NCBI RefSeq assembly: GCF_001594145.1
Contig: NZ_LVCF01000001.1
Location: forward strand, 248,001-312,000
Reading direction: 5' to 3'
From: Branchiibius sp. NY16-3462-2
GTDB taxonomy: Bacteria; Actinomycetota; Actinomycetes; Actinomycetales; Dermatophilaceae
Length of the DNA: 64,000 nucleotides
The number at the start of each line of letters is the position of its first letter. Position 1 is the first letter of the stretch. Shown piece by piece: positions 51,621-60,390 of this stretch. The notes below the pieces were generated by a model. That model was not told the origin of the DNA. It ran no database searches and saw only the letters and a list, made by a program, of their open reading frames with translations. The translations under genes and the position numbers were made by a program.

Positions 51621-51649
51621 GGATACACAGTCCTTCCTTGGACCTGAAG

Positions 51650-51679
51650 AGGCTCAGCGCGTGATGGCGCCCTGAGCCT
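51650..51679 (-). promoter_or_regulatory. Leader hairpin 30-59 nt upstream of gltA
   Basis: AGGCTCAG-CGC (51650-51660) pairs with GCG-C-CTGAGCCT (51667-51679) around a GTGATG loop. It ends about 10 nt upstream of the gltA ribosome site. A role in transcription or translation control or mRNA stability is possible; no T-run follows, so a simple terminator of dapC is less likely. Confidence 0.5.
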
Positions 51680-51811
51680 AAGTCGTAGCCGGATGTTTCT
51701 TGATTCGACGTTACTCCACAGTTCCGGGCACTCCATCACGGGTCCGGCGTCAAGGAATGCCCTGGTTTGACTATCAGTGAAAGCAAACACCCCTGTTTGT
51801 CACACCAGGCG

Positions 51812-51825
51812 TGATCCGCGTCACA
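51812..51825. promoter_or_regulatory. CRP/GlxR-type site upstream of gltA
   Basis: GTGA-TCCGCG-TCAC matches the CRP-family consensus TGTGA-N6-TCACA in 9 of 10 conserved positions including flanks. It lies about 200 bp upstream of the gltA start, just after the dapC stop. In Corynebacterium glutamicum gltA is controlled by the CRP homologue GlxR, so cAMP-dependent control is inferred. Confidence 0.6.
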
Positions 51826-51835
51826 TCCAGTTAAT

Positions 51836-52924
51836 TCAGGCGCGTAGCCGCTCAGCGGCCGCCGCGATCCGCTCGTCGCTCGCGGTGAGCGCGATCCGCA
51901 CGTGTCGCTGACCCGCGGCGCCGTAGAAGTCCCCGGGCGCGACCAGGATGCCCTGCTGCGCGAGCGCGGCGACGCTGTCCCGGCACGGTTCCTCACGCGT
52001 GGTCCATAGGTAGAGGCCGGCGTCGGAATGCTCGATGCGCCAGCCCGCCGCCTCCAGGGCGGTGCGCAGCGTGGTCCGGCGATCGGCATACCGCGACTTC
52101 TGAACGGCCACGTGCTCGTCGTCGCCCACGGCGGCCAGCAACGCCCGTTGGACCGGCCACGGCACCATCATCCCGGCGTGCTTGCGGATCTCGACCAGCT
52201 GCTTCACCAGGGCAGGGTCGCCCGCCACGAACGCCGCGCGGTAGCCGGCCAGGTTGCTCTGCTTGGACATCGAGTAGACCGCGAGCAGTCCGGTCGGGTC
52301 TCCCCCGGTCACCCGGTCGTCCAGCAGGCTGGGCGTCGGCTCATCAGAGGTCCAGGACAACTCGGCGTAGCACTCGTCGCTGGCGACGATCACGCCGTGC
52401 TGACGGGCCCAGGCCACGACCTTCTTGAGGTGCTCCAGACCGAGGACGGCTCCGGTCGGGTTGCTGGGCGTGTTGAGCCACAACAGTTTTGGCGCTTTCG
52501 GCCCGTATTCGAGCAACCCCTGGGCCGGCCTGGGTGTGGCGCCTGCGAGACGCGCACCCACGTCGTACGTCGGGTAGGCCACGGCGGGGAATCCCACCTC
52601 ATCGCCGGGGCCGAGTCCGAGCAGGGTGGGCAACCAGGCGACCAGTTCCTTGCTGCCGATGGTGGGCAGGACTCCGTCCGGATCGACGTACGTCGCGCCC
52701 CGCCGCCGCGCGAACCACGCGGCGATAGCCTCCCGCAGGTCCGGGGTCCCCCACACCTGCGGGTAACCGTGCGCGTCGGATGCGCCCTGGAGCGCGCGCT
52801 GGATCAGCTCCGGGGTCGGGTCAACCGGAGTGCCGACCGACAGGTCGACGATGCCACCGGGGTGGGCGGCAGCGGTCGCCTTGGCTTCCGCGAGCGAATC
52901 CCACGGGAAGTCAGGGAGTTTCAT
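51836..52924 (-). CDS. dapC: Succinyldiaminopimelate transaminase
   Basis: The 362-residue PLP fold-type I aminotransferase makes N-succinyl-LL-DAP from the keto acid, between DapD and DapE. Features are DLSVGTPVDPTP, HGYPQVWGTPDLREAI, LNTPSNPTGAVL, ASDECYAEL and the PLP lysine in YSMSKQSNLAGYRAAF. The actinobacterial DapC context (directly after fdxA, as Rv1178 after Rv1177) supports this over a generic aminotransferase. Its ATG overlaps the fdxA stop (ATGA). Confidence 0.94.
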   Translation of the reverse strand: MKLPDFPWDSLAEAKATAAAHPGGIVDLSVGTPVDPTPELIQRALQGASDAHGYPQVWGTPDLREAIAAWFARRRGATYVDPDGVLPTIGSKELVAWLPTLLGLGPGDEVGFPAVAYPTYDVGARLAGATPRPAQGLLEYGPKAPKLLWLNTPSNPTGAVLGLEHLKKVVAWARQHGVIVASDECYAELSWTSDEPTPSLLDDRVTGGDPTGLLAVYSMSKQSNLAGYRAAFVAGDPALVKQLVEIRKHAGMMVPWPVQRALLAAVGDDEHVAVQKSRYADRRTTLRTALEAAGWRIEHSDAGLYLWTTREEPCRDSVAALAQQGILVAPGDFYGAAGQRHVRIALTASDERIAAAAERLRA

Positions 52925-53241
52925 TCACCCTGGGGCGGCAGGGCGGAGATGATCGGGTGGTCCTTGGCGATGACGCCCATCTTCGCGGCGCCACCGGGGC
53001 TGCCCAGGTCGTCGAAGAACTCGACGTTGGCCTTGTAATAGTCGGCCCACTCCTCCGGCACGTCGTCCTCGTAGTAGATCGCCTCGACCGGGCAGACCGG
53101 CTCACAGGCACCGCAGTCGACACATTCGTCCGGGTGGATGTAGAGCGATCGTTCGCCTTCGTAGATGCAGTCGACCGGACACTCTTCGATGCACGCCTTG
53201 TCCTTGACGTCGACGCAGGGCTGCGCGATGACATAGGTCAT
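52921..53241 (-). CDS. fdxA: 7Fe ferredoxin
   Basis: The 106-residue protein is nearly identical to mycobacterial FdxA/FdxC at its N-terminus: MTYVIAQPCVDVKDKACIEE, then CPVDCIYEGERSLYIHPDECVDCGACEPVCPVEAIYYEDDVP. The cysteine pattern binds one 3Fe-4S and one 4Fe-4S cluster. The tail carries a conserved LGSPGGAAK. Open frame upstream ignored; ATG 53241 matches the family. It is cotranscribed with dapC. Confidence 0.96.
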   Translation of the reverse strand: MTYVIAQPCVDVKDKACIEECPVDCIYEGERSLYIHPDECVDCGACEPVCPVEAIYYEDDVPEEWADYYKANVEFFDDLGSPGGAAKMGVIAKDHPIISALPPQGE

Positions 53242-53295
53242 GTCGGTGGAGGTCCTTCCGGGCTGGGTGACTGACCCGCCTAGTATGCCGAAGCG

Positions 53296-54285
53296 ATGAC
53301 CTCTCCCCCTAGTGAGCCTGACCTGACCCGCCTCCTCGGGCGTCTGCGCGTCGGTGAACGCGCGGTCGTGCGCTGGCGCCTGGAGGTCGGCGAACCGATG
53401 CTCACCGACTCCGTGGGGACGGTCGTGGCGCTGTCCGAGGCATCGGTGAGTGTGCTGACCCGCCGGGGGCGGGTGGACATCGAGACGTCCCGGATCGCCG
53501 CGGCCAAACCCATCCCGCCCGCTCCGCACCGTCGCGGCGCTGCGCACCTCGCCGTCTCGGCCGGCGTACTGCAGGAACTCATGGTTGCCGGGATGCCGGC
53601 ACTGGAGGCGCGATGGCAGGGGCGCTGGTTGCTGCGAGCGTCCGCGGGCTACACCGGGCGCGCCAATTCCGTTCTGCCGCTTGGCTCCTCAGAACTGGCC
53701 GACCCTCTCGCGTCCGTCTCCTCGTGGTACGCCGATCGCGGCCTTGCGCCGTTGGTGCAGCTGTTCGGACCCTCGGGTTTCGATCCCGCTACCGACGATT
53801 CGTTGGGGGCAGAGCTCGTGGGCCGTGGCTGGCGGGTCTTCCAACGGACGCTGGTGATGACCGCGCCGATCCCGCTGTCGCAACGGCCGTCGTCGGTCGC
53901 GGTGCTGGATGCGCCTGACGACCGATGGTGGGCGGTCTCGTCACCCCGGGAGCGCGAGCACCGCCGGGTCGCGTCGCGGATCAACGACCTCGTGCCTGCA
54001 TCGGCGTTTCCGCTGGCGTTGGACGGCGACCGCCCCGCTGGAGTGGCGCGATTGGCGTTCGCCCACGGCTGGATGGGGGTCTTCTCGGTGCACGTGCCCG
54101 CAGAGCAGCGACGCGGCGGTATCGGGCGATCCTTGATGCAGGCCGCGTTCGCCGAGGCAGCGGACCGCGGGATCTCGCTGAGCTACCTGCAGGTCAGTGC
54201 CAACAACACCGCGGCCGTGCGGCTCTACGAGTCACTCGGGTACGCCGTGCACCACGAGTACTACTACTCGCGGCCGGTCAGTTGA
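53296..54285 (+). CDS. GNAT acetyltransferase with N-terminal SH3-like domain (Rv0428c-like)
   Basis: The 329-residue protein has an N-terminal SH3-like barrel (about 10-75; VGERAVVRWRLE, DSVGTVVALSEASVSVLTRRGRVDI) and a C-terminal GNAT domain (about 200-329) with the acetyl-CoA loop RRGGIGRSLM and YLQVSANNTAAVRLYESLGY. The domain order matches the Rv0428c type. The acceptor is unknown. A TAGTAT lies 9 nt before the ATG. The 3' end overlaps the convergent DUF2630 gene by 8 bp. Confidence 0.87.
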   Translation: MTSPPSEPDLTRLLGRLRVGERAVVRWRLEVGEPMLTDSVGTVVALSEASVSVLTRRGRVDIETSRIAAAKPIPPAPHRRGAAHLAVSAGVLQELMVAGMPALEARWQGRWLLRASAGYTGRANSVLPLGSSELADPLASVSSWYADRGLAPLVQLFGPSGFDPATDDSLGAELVGRGWRVFQRTLVMTAPIPLSQRPSSVAVLDAPDDRWWAVSSPREREHRRVASRINDLVPASAFPLALDGDRPAGVARLAFAHGWMGVFSVHVPAEQRRGGIGRSLMQAAFAEAADRGISLSYLQVSANNTAAVRLYESLGYAVHHEYYYSRPVS

Positions 54286-54538
54286 GGTAGCCCTCGACCT
54301 CACCCACGGGTCGCTCGCTCGCGGCAGAAGGGTCCTCGTGCTGCTCGGCGAGCGCGTTGCGCTGGCGCAACAGATCCCACGCCTGGTCCAGCTGGCCCTC
54401 GATGCTCTTCAGCTCGCGCTGCTCCTGCGGATCCAAGCCCTTTCCGACCTGGGCATCGCGCAACGCGTGCTCGCGGGCCACCAACTCGTCGATGTGCTCG
54501 TGAACTTCCTTCGAGGTCTCGTCCATGTCCCCCATCAT
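54278..54538 (-). CDS. DUF2630 protein
   Basis: The 86-residue, mostly helical acidic protein matches DUF2630: HIDELVAREHALRDAQ, ELKSIEGQLDQAWDLLRQRNAL and the C-terminal RPVGEVEGYLN. The family is widespread in actinobacteria; no function is known. ATG codons at 54538 and 54526 are both possible. It overlaps the GNAT gene by 8 bp. Confidence 0.88.
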   Translation of the reverse strand: MMGDMDETSKEVHEHIDELVAREHALRDAQVGKGLDPQEQRELKSIEGQLDQAWDLLRQRNALAEQHEDPSAASERPVGEVEGYLN

Positions 54539-54595
54539 CGACCCACATCGCCTCGGATCACATCCGCAGCGGTCCAGAAGGGCGATCGAGGGGGT

Positions 54596-57430
54596 TCAGG
54601 GGGTCCCGGGATCGAGGAGTTCGGCCAGGTGGACGCCCTGGCGGTCCAGCAGATCGTCGGCCTGGGTGCGGCAGGAGAACCCATCGGCCAGCAACACGGC
54701 GTCTTCCTGCGAGCGCAGCGCGGGCAACAACTGCTGCTCGGCCACGGCCACCGAGACCTCGTAGTGCCCCTTCTCCACCCCGAAGTTGCCGGCCAGCCCG
54801 CAGCAGCCGGACAACCGGGTCACCGACGCGCCGGCGGCGGCCAGCACCGAGGCATCCGGCGACCAACCCATCACCGCGTGGTGGTGACAGTGTGGCTGCG
54901 CGACGACAGTGGTGCCCTGCAGCGACGGCGGCTCCCAGCCGGGCGTCGAAGTCAACAGCTCCGCCAACGTCCGCGTGGACTCCGCGACGGCCGCAGCCGA
55001 CGAGGTGCCGAGCAACTCGGCGGCATCCGACCGGACCACTCCCGTGCACGAGGGTTCGAGCCCGACGATCGGAATCCCCTGTGCGACAGCGGGTTCGAAG
55101 TCCTCGATCAGGGAGCCCAGTATCTTCTTCGCGGCATCGAGCTGACCGGTCGAGATCCAGGTCAACCCGCAACAGCCGTTGCGTTTGGTCAACACCGGCT
55201 CGTAACCAGCTGCCCGCAGCACCCGGACCGCCGCCTGGCCGACCTGTGGTGCGAAGTGGTCGGTGAATGAATCCACAAAGAGCACAACCTGGTTCGACGC
55301 GTCAGACTCGCCCAACGTCCCGATACCGGCGGAGGCAGCCCACTGCCGGAACGTCTGCGGTGCCACCGAGGGCAGCGAGCGACGCGGGTCGACGCCGACC
55401 AGTTTCTTGGTGAACGACGCCTTGTCGCCCGCGGTGAGCAGCGCGTTCACGACCTTGGGCATCTTGGCGCCCATCCGCAGCCACCTGGGCAATTGCCCGA
55501 GCACGTAGTGGGACATCGGTCGCCGCCGACCGGCGTACGACTGGTGCAGCACTTCGGACTTGTAGGAGGCCATGTCGATCCCCGTCGGGCAGTCCGACAG
55601 ACACCCCTTGCAGGACAAGCACAGATCGAGCGCCTCGTGGACTTCTGGTGCGCGCCAGCCGCCGGTGACCAGCGTGCCGTTCAGCATCTCCTGCAGTGCG
55701 CGTGCGCGGCCGCGGGTGGAATCCTTCTCCTCCTTGGTGGCCAGGTAGGACGGGCACATCACGCCACCGGCATTGTCGGCGCGGCATTTGCCGACTCCGG
55801 TGCACCGGTGCACCGCCTGGGAGAAGTCGCCGTCATCGTGCGGATACCGAAGAGCCAATAGCTCCAAAGGTTTCCGGGCCGCCGGGATGCGCAGCTGATC
55901 GGTCGGCGCGTCAGGATCGACGAGGACGCCGGGGTTGAGCACACCGGCTGGATCCCAGACCTTCTTGATCGAGTCAAAGAGCGCAATCGCAGACGGGGAG
56001 TACATCGCCGGCAACAGACCACTACGCGCCCGGCCGTCACCATGCTCACCGGACAGCGAGCCGCCGTACGACGCGACCAACGCGGCAGAGTCGGACAGGA
56101 ACGAGCCGAAACCGTCTGTGCCGCCGGGGTGGTCGAGCGGGAAGTCGATCCGGATGTGTAGGCAGCCGTCGCCGAAGTGGCCGTACGGCAGTCCGGTCAG
56201 ATCGTGCTCCAGCAGCAGCGCGTCGAAGTCGCGCAAGTAGTCGCCGAGGCGGGCCGGCGGCACCGCGGCGTCCTCCCAACCGGCGTGCGCCGGGCGACCC
56301 CGCGGACTGCGACCGGCCAGACCCGCACCGTCCTCGCGTACCCGCCAGAGCGCGGCTGCGGTGGCCGGATCGGAAACCACGAGGCCGTCGATCGCGCCAC
56401 ACCCGATCGCCGCGGCCCCCGCGCGGTCGAGCACCTCAGTCAGGTCGTCGCCGCTGATCTCCACGAACAGCCACGCCGCACCGGCCGGCAACGGTGGCAC
56501 CGCGCCCGGGCCGCGTCGCTCGATGAGGGTCTGCACCACGCGCTGGTCGATGCCCTCGATCGCGGTGGGGGTGAACTGCAACACCGAGGGCGCGGCATCC
56601 CCGGCTGAGGCAATGTCGGGATAGCCCAGCGCGACCAGCACCCGGTAGGCCGGATCCTTCACCAACCGCACCGTCGCCTCAGTACAGACGGCCAACGTCG
56701 CCTCACTGCCCACCAGGAAGCGGGTGACGTCAAACCCGTTCTCCGGCAACAGATCCTGGGCCGCATAACCCGACACCTGCCGGCCGAACCGGCCGAACTC
56801 CGTGCGGATGGTGGCCAGGTTGTCGCCGACGACCGACCGCAACGAGTCGAGAAGGGGAAGCGACGGCGGAGCCGAGCCACTCGCCGTACGTAGGAACGAG
56901 CCGTCCGCCAGCAGGGAGGTCATCGCCAGCACGTTGTCGGACGTCTTGCCGTAGGCAAGGGCGCGGTTGCCACACGCGTTGTTGCCGATCATCCCGCCGA
57001 TCGTGCACCGGGTGTGTGAGGACGGGTCCGGTCCGAAACGCAGGCCCAGAGCGGTGACCTGCTTCTGTAGCGCGGCATGCACGACTCCCGGCTGGACGAC
57101 CGCGCTGCCGGCACCGCCGGCCACCGCATCCGCGGACACCGACAGGACTTGGTTCATGTAGCGGCTGAAGTCGAGTACGACGCCCGGACCGATCGCGTTC
57201 CCGGCCACCGAGGTGCCCGCTCCACGAGCGGTCAGCGGGACACCCTCGCTGCGGCACGCGGCCAGCGTCGCAGCGACCTCGTCGGCATCGTGGGGGAAGA
57301 CAACGACCTGCGGCACCACCCGGTAGAGCGAAGCGTCCGTGGAATAGACCGCCCGCGTGGTGGTGTCGGCCCGCACATCGCGAACCCCCGCTCGCTGCAA
57401 CGCGGCGAGTACACCACCGGAAAGACTCAC
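54596..57430 (-). CDS. FAD-linked oxidase/Fe-S oxidoreductase fusion (D-2-hydroxyacid dehydrogenase-like)
   Basis: The 944-residue protein joins an N-terminal FAD-binding PCMH domain (ARGAGTSVAGNA about 68-79; GNNACGNRALAYGKTSDN about 149-166), an FAD-oxidase C domain, a ferredoxin-like region with CLSCKGCLSDCPTG, and two C-terminal CCG domains (NGCCGLTW, LSGCCGLAGNFG). This is the architecture of bacterial D-lactate/D-2-hydroxyglutarate dehydrogenases that feed the respiratory chain. The exact substrate is not inferable. GTG start at 57430, 10 bp after the VanW gene stop. Confidence 0.9.
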   Translation of the reverse strand: MSLSGGVLAALQRAGVRDVRADTTTRAVYSTDASLYRVVPQVVVFPHDADEVAATLAACRSEGVPLTARGAGTSVAGNAIGPGVVLDFSRYMNQVLSVSADAVAGGAGSAVVQPGVVHAALQKQVTALGLRFGPDPSSHTRCTIGGMIGNNACGNRALAYGKTSDNVLAMTSLLADGSFLRTASGSAPPSLPLLDSLRSVVGDNLATIRTEFGRFGRQVSGYAAQDLLPENGFDVTRFLVGSEATLAVCTEATVRLVKDPAYRVLVALGYPDIASAGDAAPSVLQFTPTAIEGIDQRVVQTLIERRGPGAVPPLPAGAAWLFVEISGDDLTEVLDRAGAAAIGCGAIDGLVVSDPATAAALWRVREDGAGLAGRSPRGRPAHAGWEDAAVPPARLGDYLRDFDALLLEHDLTGLPYGHFGDGCLHIRIDFPLDHPGGTDGFGSFLSDSAALVASYGGSLSGEHGDGRARSGLLPAMYSPSAIALFDSIKKVWDPAGVLNPGVLVDPDAPTDQLRIPAARKPLELLALRYPHDDGDFSQAVHRCTGVGKCRADNAGGVMCPSYLATKEEKDSTRGRARALQEMLNGTLVTGGWRAPEVHEALDLCLSCKGCLSDCPTGIDMASYKSEVLHQSYAGRRRPMSHYVLGQLPRWLRMGAKMPKVVNALLTAGDKASFTKKLVGVDPRRSLPSVAPQTFRQWAASAGIGTLGESDASNQVVLFVDSFTDHFAPQVGQAAVRVLRAAGYEPVLTKRNGCCGLTWISTGQLDAAKKILGSLIEDFEPAVAQGIPIVGLEPSCTGVVRSDAAELLGTSSAAAVAESTRTLAELLTSTPGWEPPSLQGTTVVAQPHCHHHAVMGWSPDASVLAAAGASVTRLSGCCGLAGNFGVEKGHYEVSVAVAEQQLLPALRSQEDAVLLADGFSCRTQADDLLDRQGVHLAELLDPGTP

Positions 57431-57440
57431 GCAGAGAAGG

Positions 57441-59165
57441 TTAGTCGTTGCCGCCGGAGCCGTTGGTGGGCACCTTGGAGGTGTCGGCGGTCTGGCCGGT
57501 GCAGATGACCTGGTCGGCGGGCTGGTAGTGGGTGGTGAGCTTCTCGTTCTTCACGACCTGGCCAGCGAGATTCTTCACTATCCGGGTGACGGTGACGTCG
57601 AATCCGTTGACGGCCGGCTGGTTGATGCAACCAGGGGTGGCGATGTACTGCACCTTGGGCGCGACGATGTTGAACGGTGCACTCGTGGTGGACGTCACGG
57701 TGAATGCCTTGGTGCCGTACAGCCGGATCACCGCGGAGTGACCCTCGATCCCGGCCTGGATGAGAACCGGGTGGCCGGAGTCGTTGGTCCACTTGTTGTC
57801 GATGCTCGGGATCGACAGCGTGGCCTCCCGGCCCATCGGGTAGCGGGAGATCCAGAACGAGTGCGCCTTGTGCTCGTCCAGCTGCATTCCCGCAAAGAAG
57901 ACCGCGTTGTATAGCGTGGTTGAGGTCTGGCTGATGCCACCACCCATCCCGAGCACGTCGACACCGCCGGACAGGACCGGCGCCTTGACGTAACCGGCGG
58001 CCGCATCGATCGGCATCAGAGTCTTCAGCAGGCTGAACTGTTCGCCCGGCTGCACGACGACACCGTTCATCTTCGCCAGCGCCGTCTGGATGTTGTGGGT
58101 GCGCGCCGCGTTCGAGGAGCCGGTCGGGAATCTGGACACGAACTCCGACATCATCTGAGTACCAACGGAGTTGACGTTCACATTGTCCGCGGACGCCTTC
58201 TGCACCGTCGTGTCGAGCGTCATCGTCCGGTCGGGTGCGGTGATAGCCGCCAACAACTTTCCGCCGGCGCCCTTGGTGACGACCGAGTATCCGTCGCTGC
58301 CGGGGACCATCGTGCGCTTGCCGTCCGCGGCCTGGATGATCTTGGGTGCCTGGGGAGCCTTCACCAAGGCACCAGCGGTGTCGGCCAGAACCTTGTCGAG
58401 GGCCGTTTCATCGACAACGGGAGCCAACCGGCCGTCCTTGATCGTTGTCGACAGGACGTCGGAGATCACCGTCGTGGACAGGCTCACCTTTTGCGAATGC
58501 ACCTGCACGGTGACCGGATCGGACATCGCCTTGTTGGCGAAGGTGTCCAGGTAGGTCTGGACATCCTGCTGACTGATCTCGGGTTCGGTTTCCTTCAGCG
58601 TGGTGCTGAACGTCGACGTATCCGGCCATCCGTCCGCGATCTGACGAGCCACTGCGGCGGCATCGACACCGCTGCCGGGTTTGCCGTCGGTGACCTGCAC
58701 AGCGCCCTGGATGAACTTGACGGTGGGGTTCACCGGAGCACCCTTGAGCTTCTCGCCGGCCGTCGCGATGGCCTGCTGCAAGGCCGCCATGTCGACGACG
58801 GTGCGGGTCGTGCGGTGCGGGCCGCCGCCGGTGTAGCGCTGGAAAACCTGGGTGGGGTCAAGGGTGAAGCCGGTCAGATCCGCCAGGGCGTCGCTGGTAT
58901 CCAGTGAGATCCCCGAGTCGGCGGGAACGATCTGCAGACTGCCCTGGTCCGTGGTGATGGTGATCGGCTTGGCCAGCATCACCTTCGAGGCGGCTTCGAC
59001 CTTCTTGTTCGCTTCGGCGAGGGACAGTCCACCGACGTGCGCGCCGTCAACGGTCGTGCCCCCCTGGATCGTGTCGGCCCGCAGCGCAGCCAACCCGCCG
59101 TACCCGCCGACTAGCACGACGGCAGCGGCCGTCGTGCCCGCGACGACCTTGCCTGCCGTCTTCAC
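57441..59165 (-). CDS. VanW family, PG_binding_4 repeat envelope protein
   Basis: The 574-residue protein has a signal anchor (about 7-28), two peptidoglycan-binding-4 type domains (about 35-160 and 190-310) and a VanW domain with GGGISQTSTTLYNAVFFAGMQ and IPSIDNKWTNDSGHPVLIQA. VanW domains occur in cell-wall proteins; activity is unknown. The ATG overlaps the flavin reductase stop (ATGA). The C-terminus is Gly/Asn-rich. Confidence 0.9.
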   Translation of the reverse strand: MKTAGKVVAGTTAAAVVLVGGYGGLAALRADTIQGGTTVDGAHVGGLSLAEANKKVEAASKVMLAKPITITTDQGSLQIVPADSGISLDTSDALADLTGFTLDPTQVFQRYTGGGPHRTTRTVVDMAALQQAIATAGEKLKGAPVNPTVKFIQGAVQVTDGKPGSGVDAAAVARQIADGWPDTSTFSTTLKETEPEISQQDVQTYLDTFANKAMSDPVTVQVHSQKVSLSTTVISDVLSTTIKDGRLAPVVDETALDKVLADTAGALVKAPQAPKIIQAADGKRTMVPGSDGYSVVTKGAGGKLLAAITAPDRTMTLDTTVQKASADNVNVNSVGTQMMSEFVSRFPTGSSNAARTHNIQTALAKMNGVVVQPGEQFSLLKTLMPIDAAAGYVKAPVLSGGVDVLGMGGGISQTSTTLYNAVFFAGMQLDEHKAHSFWISRYPMGREATLSIPSIDNKWTNDSGHPVLIQAGIEGHSAVIRLYGTKAFTVTSTTSAPFNIVAPKVQYIATPGCINQPAVNGFDVTVTRIVKNLAGQVVKNEKLTTHYQPADQVICTGQTADTSKVPTNGSGGND

Positions 59166-59650
59166 TGCAACGCTCCAAACTGTCCCCGGTAATACACCAG
59201 CGCAGCGCTCTGGTCGTCGCCGGTAGCCACAGAGACTACGTGCCCGACCAGCAATGTGTGGTCGCCCGTGCGCAGCGTGTCGGTGGTCTCACATTCAATA
59301 TGTGCCAGCGCGCCACTCAGCAGCGCGACACCTGTGATTCCCCTGACATGCGGGATCCGGTCCAGTTGGTTGTGCAGTGGCCGACCCCGGGTGGCCAGCC
59401 ACTGGGCCGTGCCCGTCGCCGACGACGGCAGGATGCTGACCCCCCAGACCCCGGCCTCCAGGACGGCGTCGTGGAAGCGCGCGTCCACCTCGATACTCGC
59501 CCCGAGCAACACCGGTTCGAGGGACAGCGACATGACCCCGTTGGCCGTCATGGCGTGCTCGATATCGGTGGTCCGGGTGGTCAGGATCGTCACCCCGGTC
59601 GCGAACCGGCCCATCACCCGCCGGTAGAAGTCCGGATCCACCCTGGTCAC
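59162..59650 (-). CDS. Flavin reductase (HpaC-type FMN-binding split barrel)
   Basis: The 162-residue protein fits flavin:NAD(P)H reductases that supply reduced flavin to monooxygenases: FYRRVMGRFATGVTILTT, MTANGVMSLSLEPVLLGASI and the later GDHTLLVGHVV. No monooxygenase is adjacent, so it may serve another locus or the adjacent FAD enzyme. GTG start overlapping the mshB stop by 4 bp. Confidence 0.9.
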   Translation of the reverse strand: MTRVDPDFYRRVMGRFATGVTILTTRTTDIEHAMTANGVMSLSLEPVLLGASIEVDARFHDAVLEAGVWGVSILPSSATGTAQWLATRGRPLHNQLDRIPHVRGITGVALLSGALAHIECETTDTLRTGDHTLLVGHVVSVATGDDQSAALVYYRGQFGALQ

Positions 59651-60390
59651 GACACGAAGGCTTCCCGGTCTCCCAACCGCTTCGCAACGTTGTTGGACAG
59701 CGCGAAGTACCCGTCGTGGACCACCACCTGGGTGCGGTGGTGGGTCAATGCCTTGGCGCGTACGCCGCCCGCTGCCTCATCGACGACCCGGTGGGTGACC
59801 GTGTCGTCGGGGACGACCGACGGGTCCCACGGGGCGTCGACCGGAACCGGAGAAAGTCCGGGCTCCAGCGGGTGGTTTGCCACCCACTCACGGTCCTGTT
59901 GGGCCCACGACTTGGGAACCACCGTCTGCCAGACCGGCAGCTGCCCCGCGGCCGCCACAGTGGCCCGATGGGTAGCGATGTGGTCCGGATGCCCGTAGCC
60001 GCCGTACTGCTCATAGGTCACCAGGACGTCCGGCTGCAACTCGTCGATCAACTCACGCAGCGCAGCGGTGGCCGCGGCCAGGTTGTTGACCAGCGCCCGC
60101 GGGTCGGCGGCGGCGGGACTGCCGACCATGCCCGAATCGCGGAAGCCCAGCAGATGACCGGTGGCCCCGAGAACCTGCAGTGCCCCGGAGAGTTCGGCCC
60201 GGCGTACGTCGGCCAGGTCCTCGCTGCCCTCCAGGTGCTCCAGCTCCGGTGGGATGACCTCGCCCTCCTCACCCAGCGTGCACGTCGCGACGTGCACGTC
60301 GTCCCCGGCGAGCGCGTGGTGGGCGATGGTGACGCCGTTCCACAACGTTTCGTCGTCGGGGTGCGCGTGGACGAAGAGCAGCCGGGTCAT
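59647..60390 (-). CDS. mshB: N-acetyl-GlcN-Ins deacetylase MshB (mycothiol biosynthesis)
   Basis: MshB deacetylates GlcNAc-Ins in mycothiol synthesis. The 247-residue protein has the zinc motif HAHPDDE (8-14), HVATCTLGEEGEVIP typical of MshB, FRDSGM and GYGHPDH (132-137). It is shorter than M. tuberculosis MshB (about 303), mainly through a missing insert before FRDSGM and a short C-terminus. The ATG overlaps the typA stop by one base. The Mca paralogue is a weaker alternative. Confidence 0.9.
   Translation of the reverse strand: MTRLLFVHAHPDDETLWNGVTIAHHALAGDDVHVATCTLGEEGEVIPPELEHLEGSEDLADVRRAELSGALQVLGATGHLLGFRDSGMVGSPAAADPRALVNNLAAATAALRELIDELQPDVLVTYEQYGGYGHPDHIATHRATVAAAGQLPVWQTVVPKSWAQQDREWVANHPLEPGLSPVPVDAPWDPSVVPDDTVTHRVVDEAAGGVRAKALTHHRTQVVVHDGYFALSNNVAKRLGDREAFVS

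Noticed and set aside
54278..54548. Second overlapping frame in the DUF2630 gene
   Set aside because: Shadow frame with no family match; the DUF2630 frame carries the conserved EVEGYL end.
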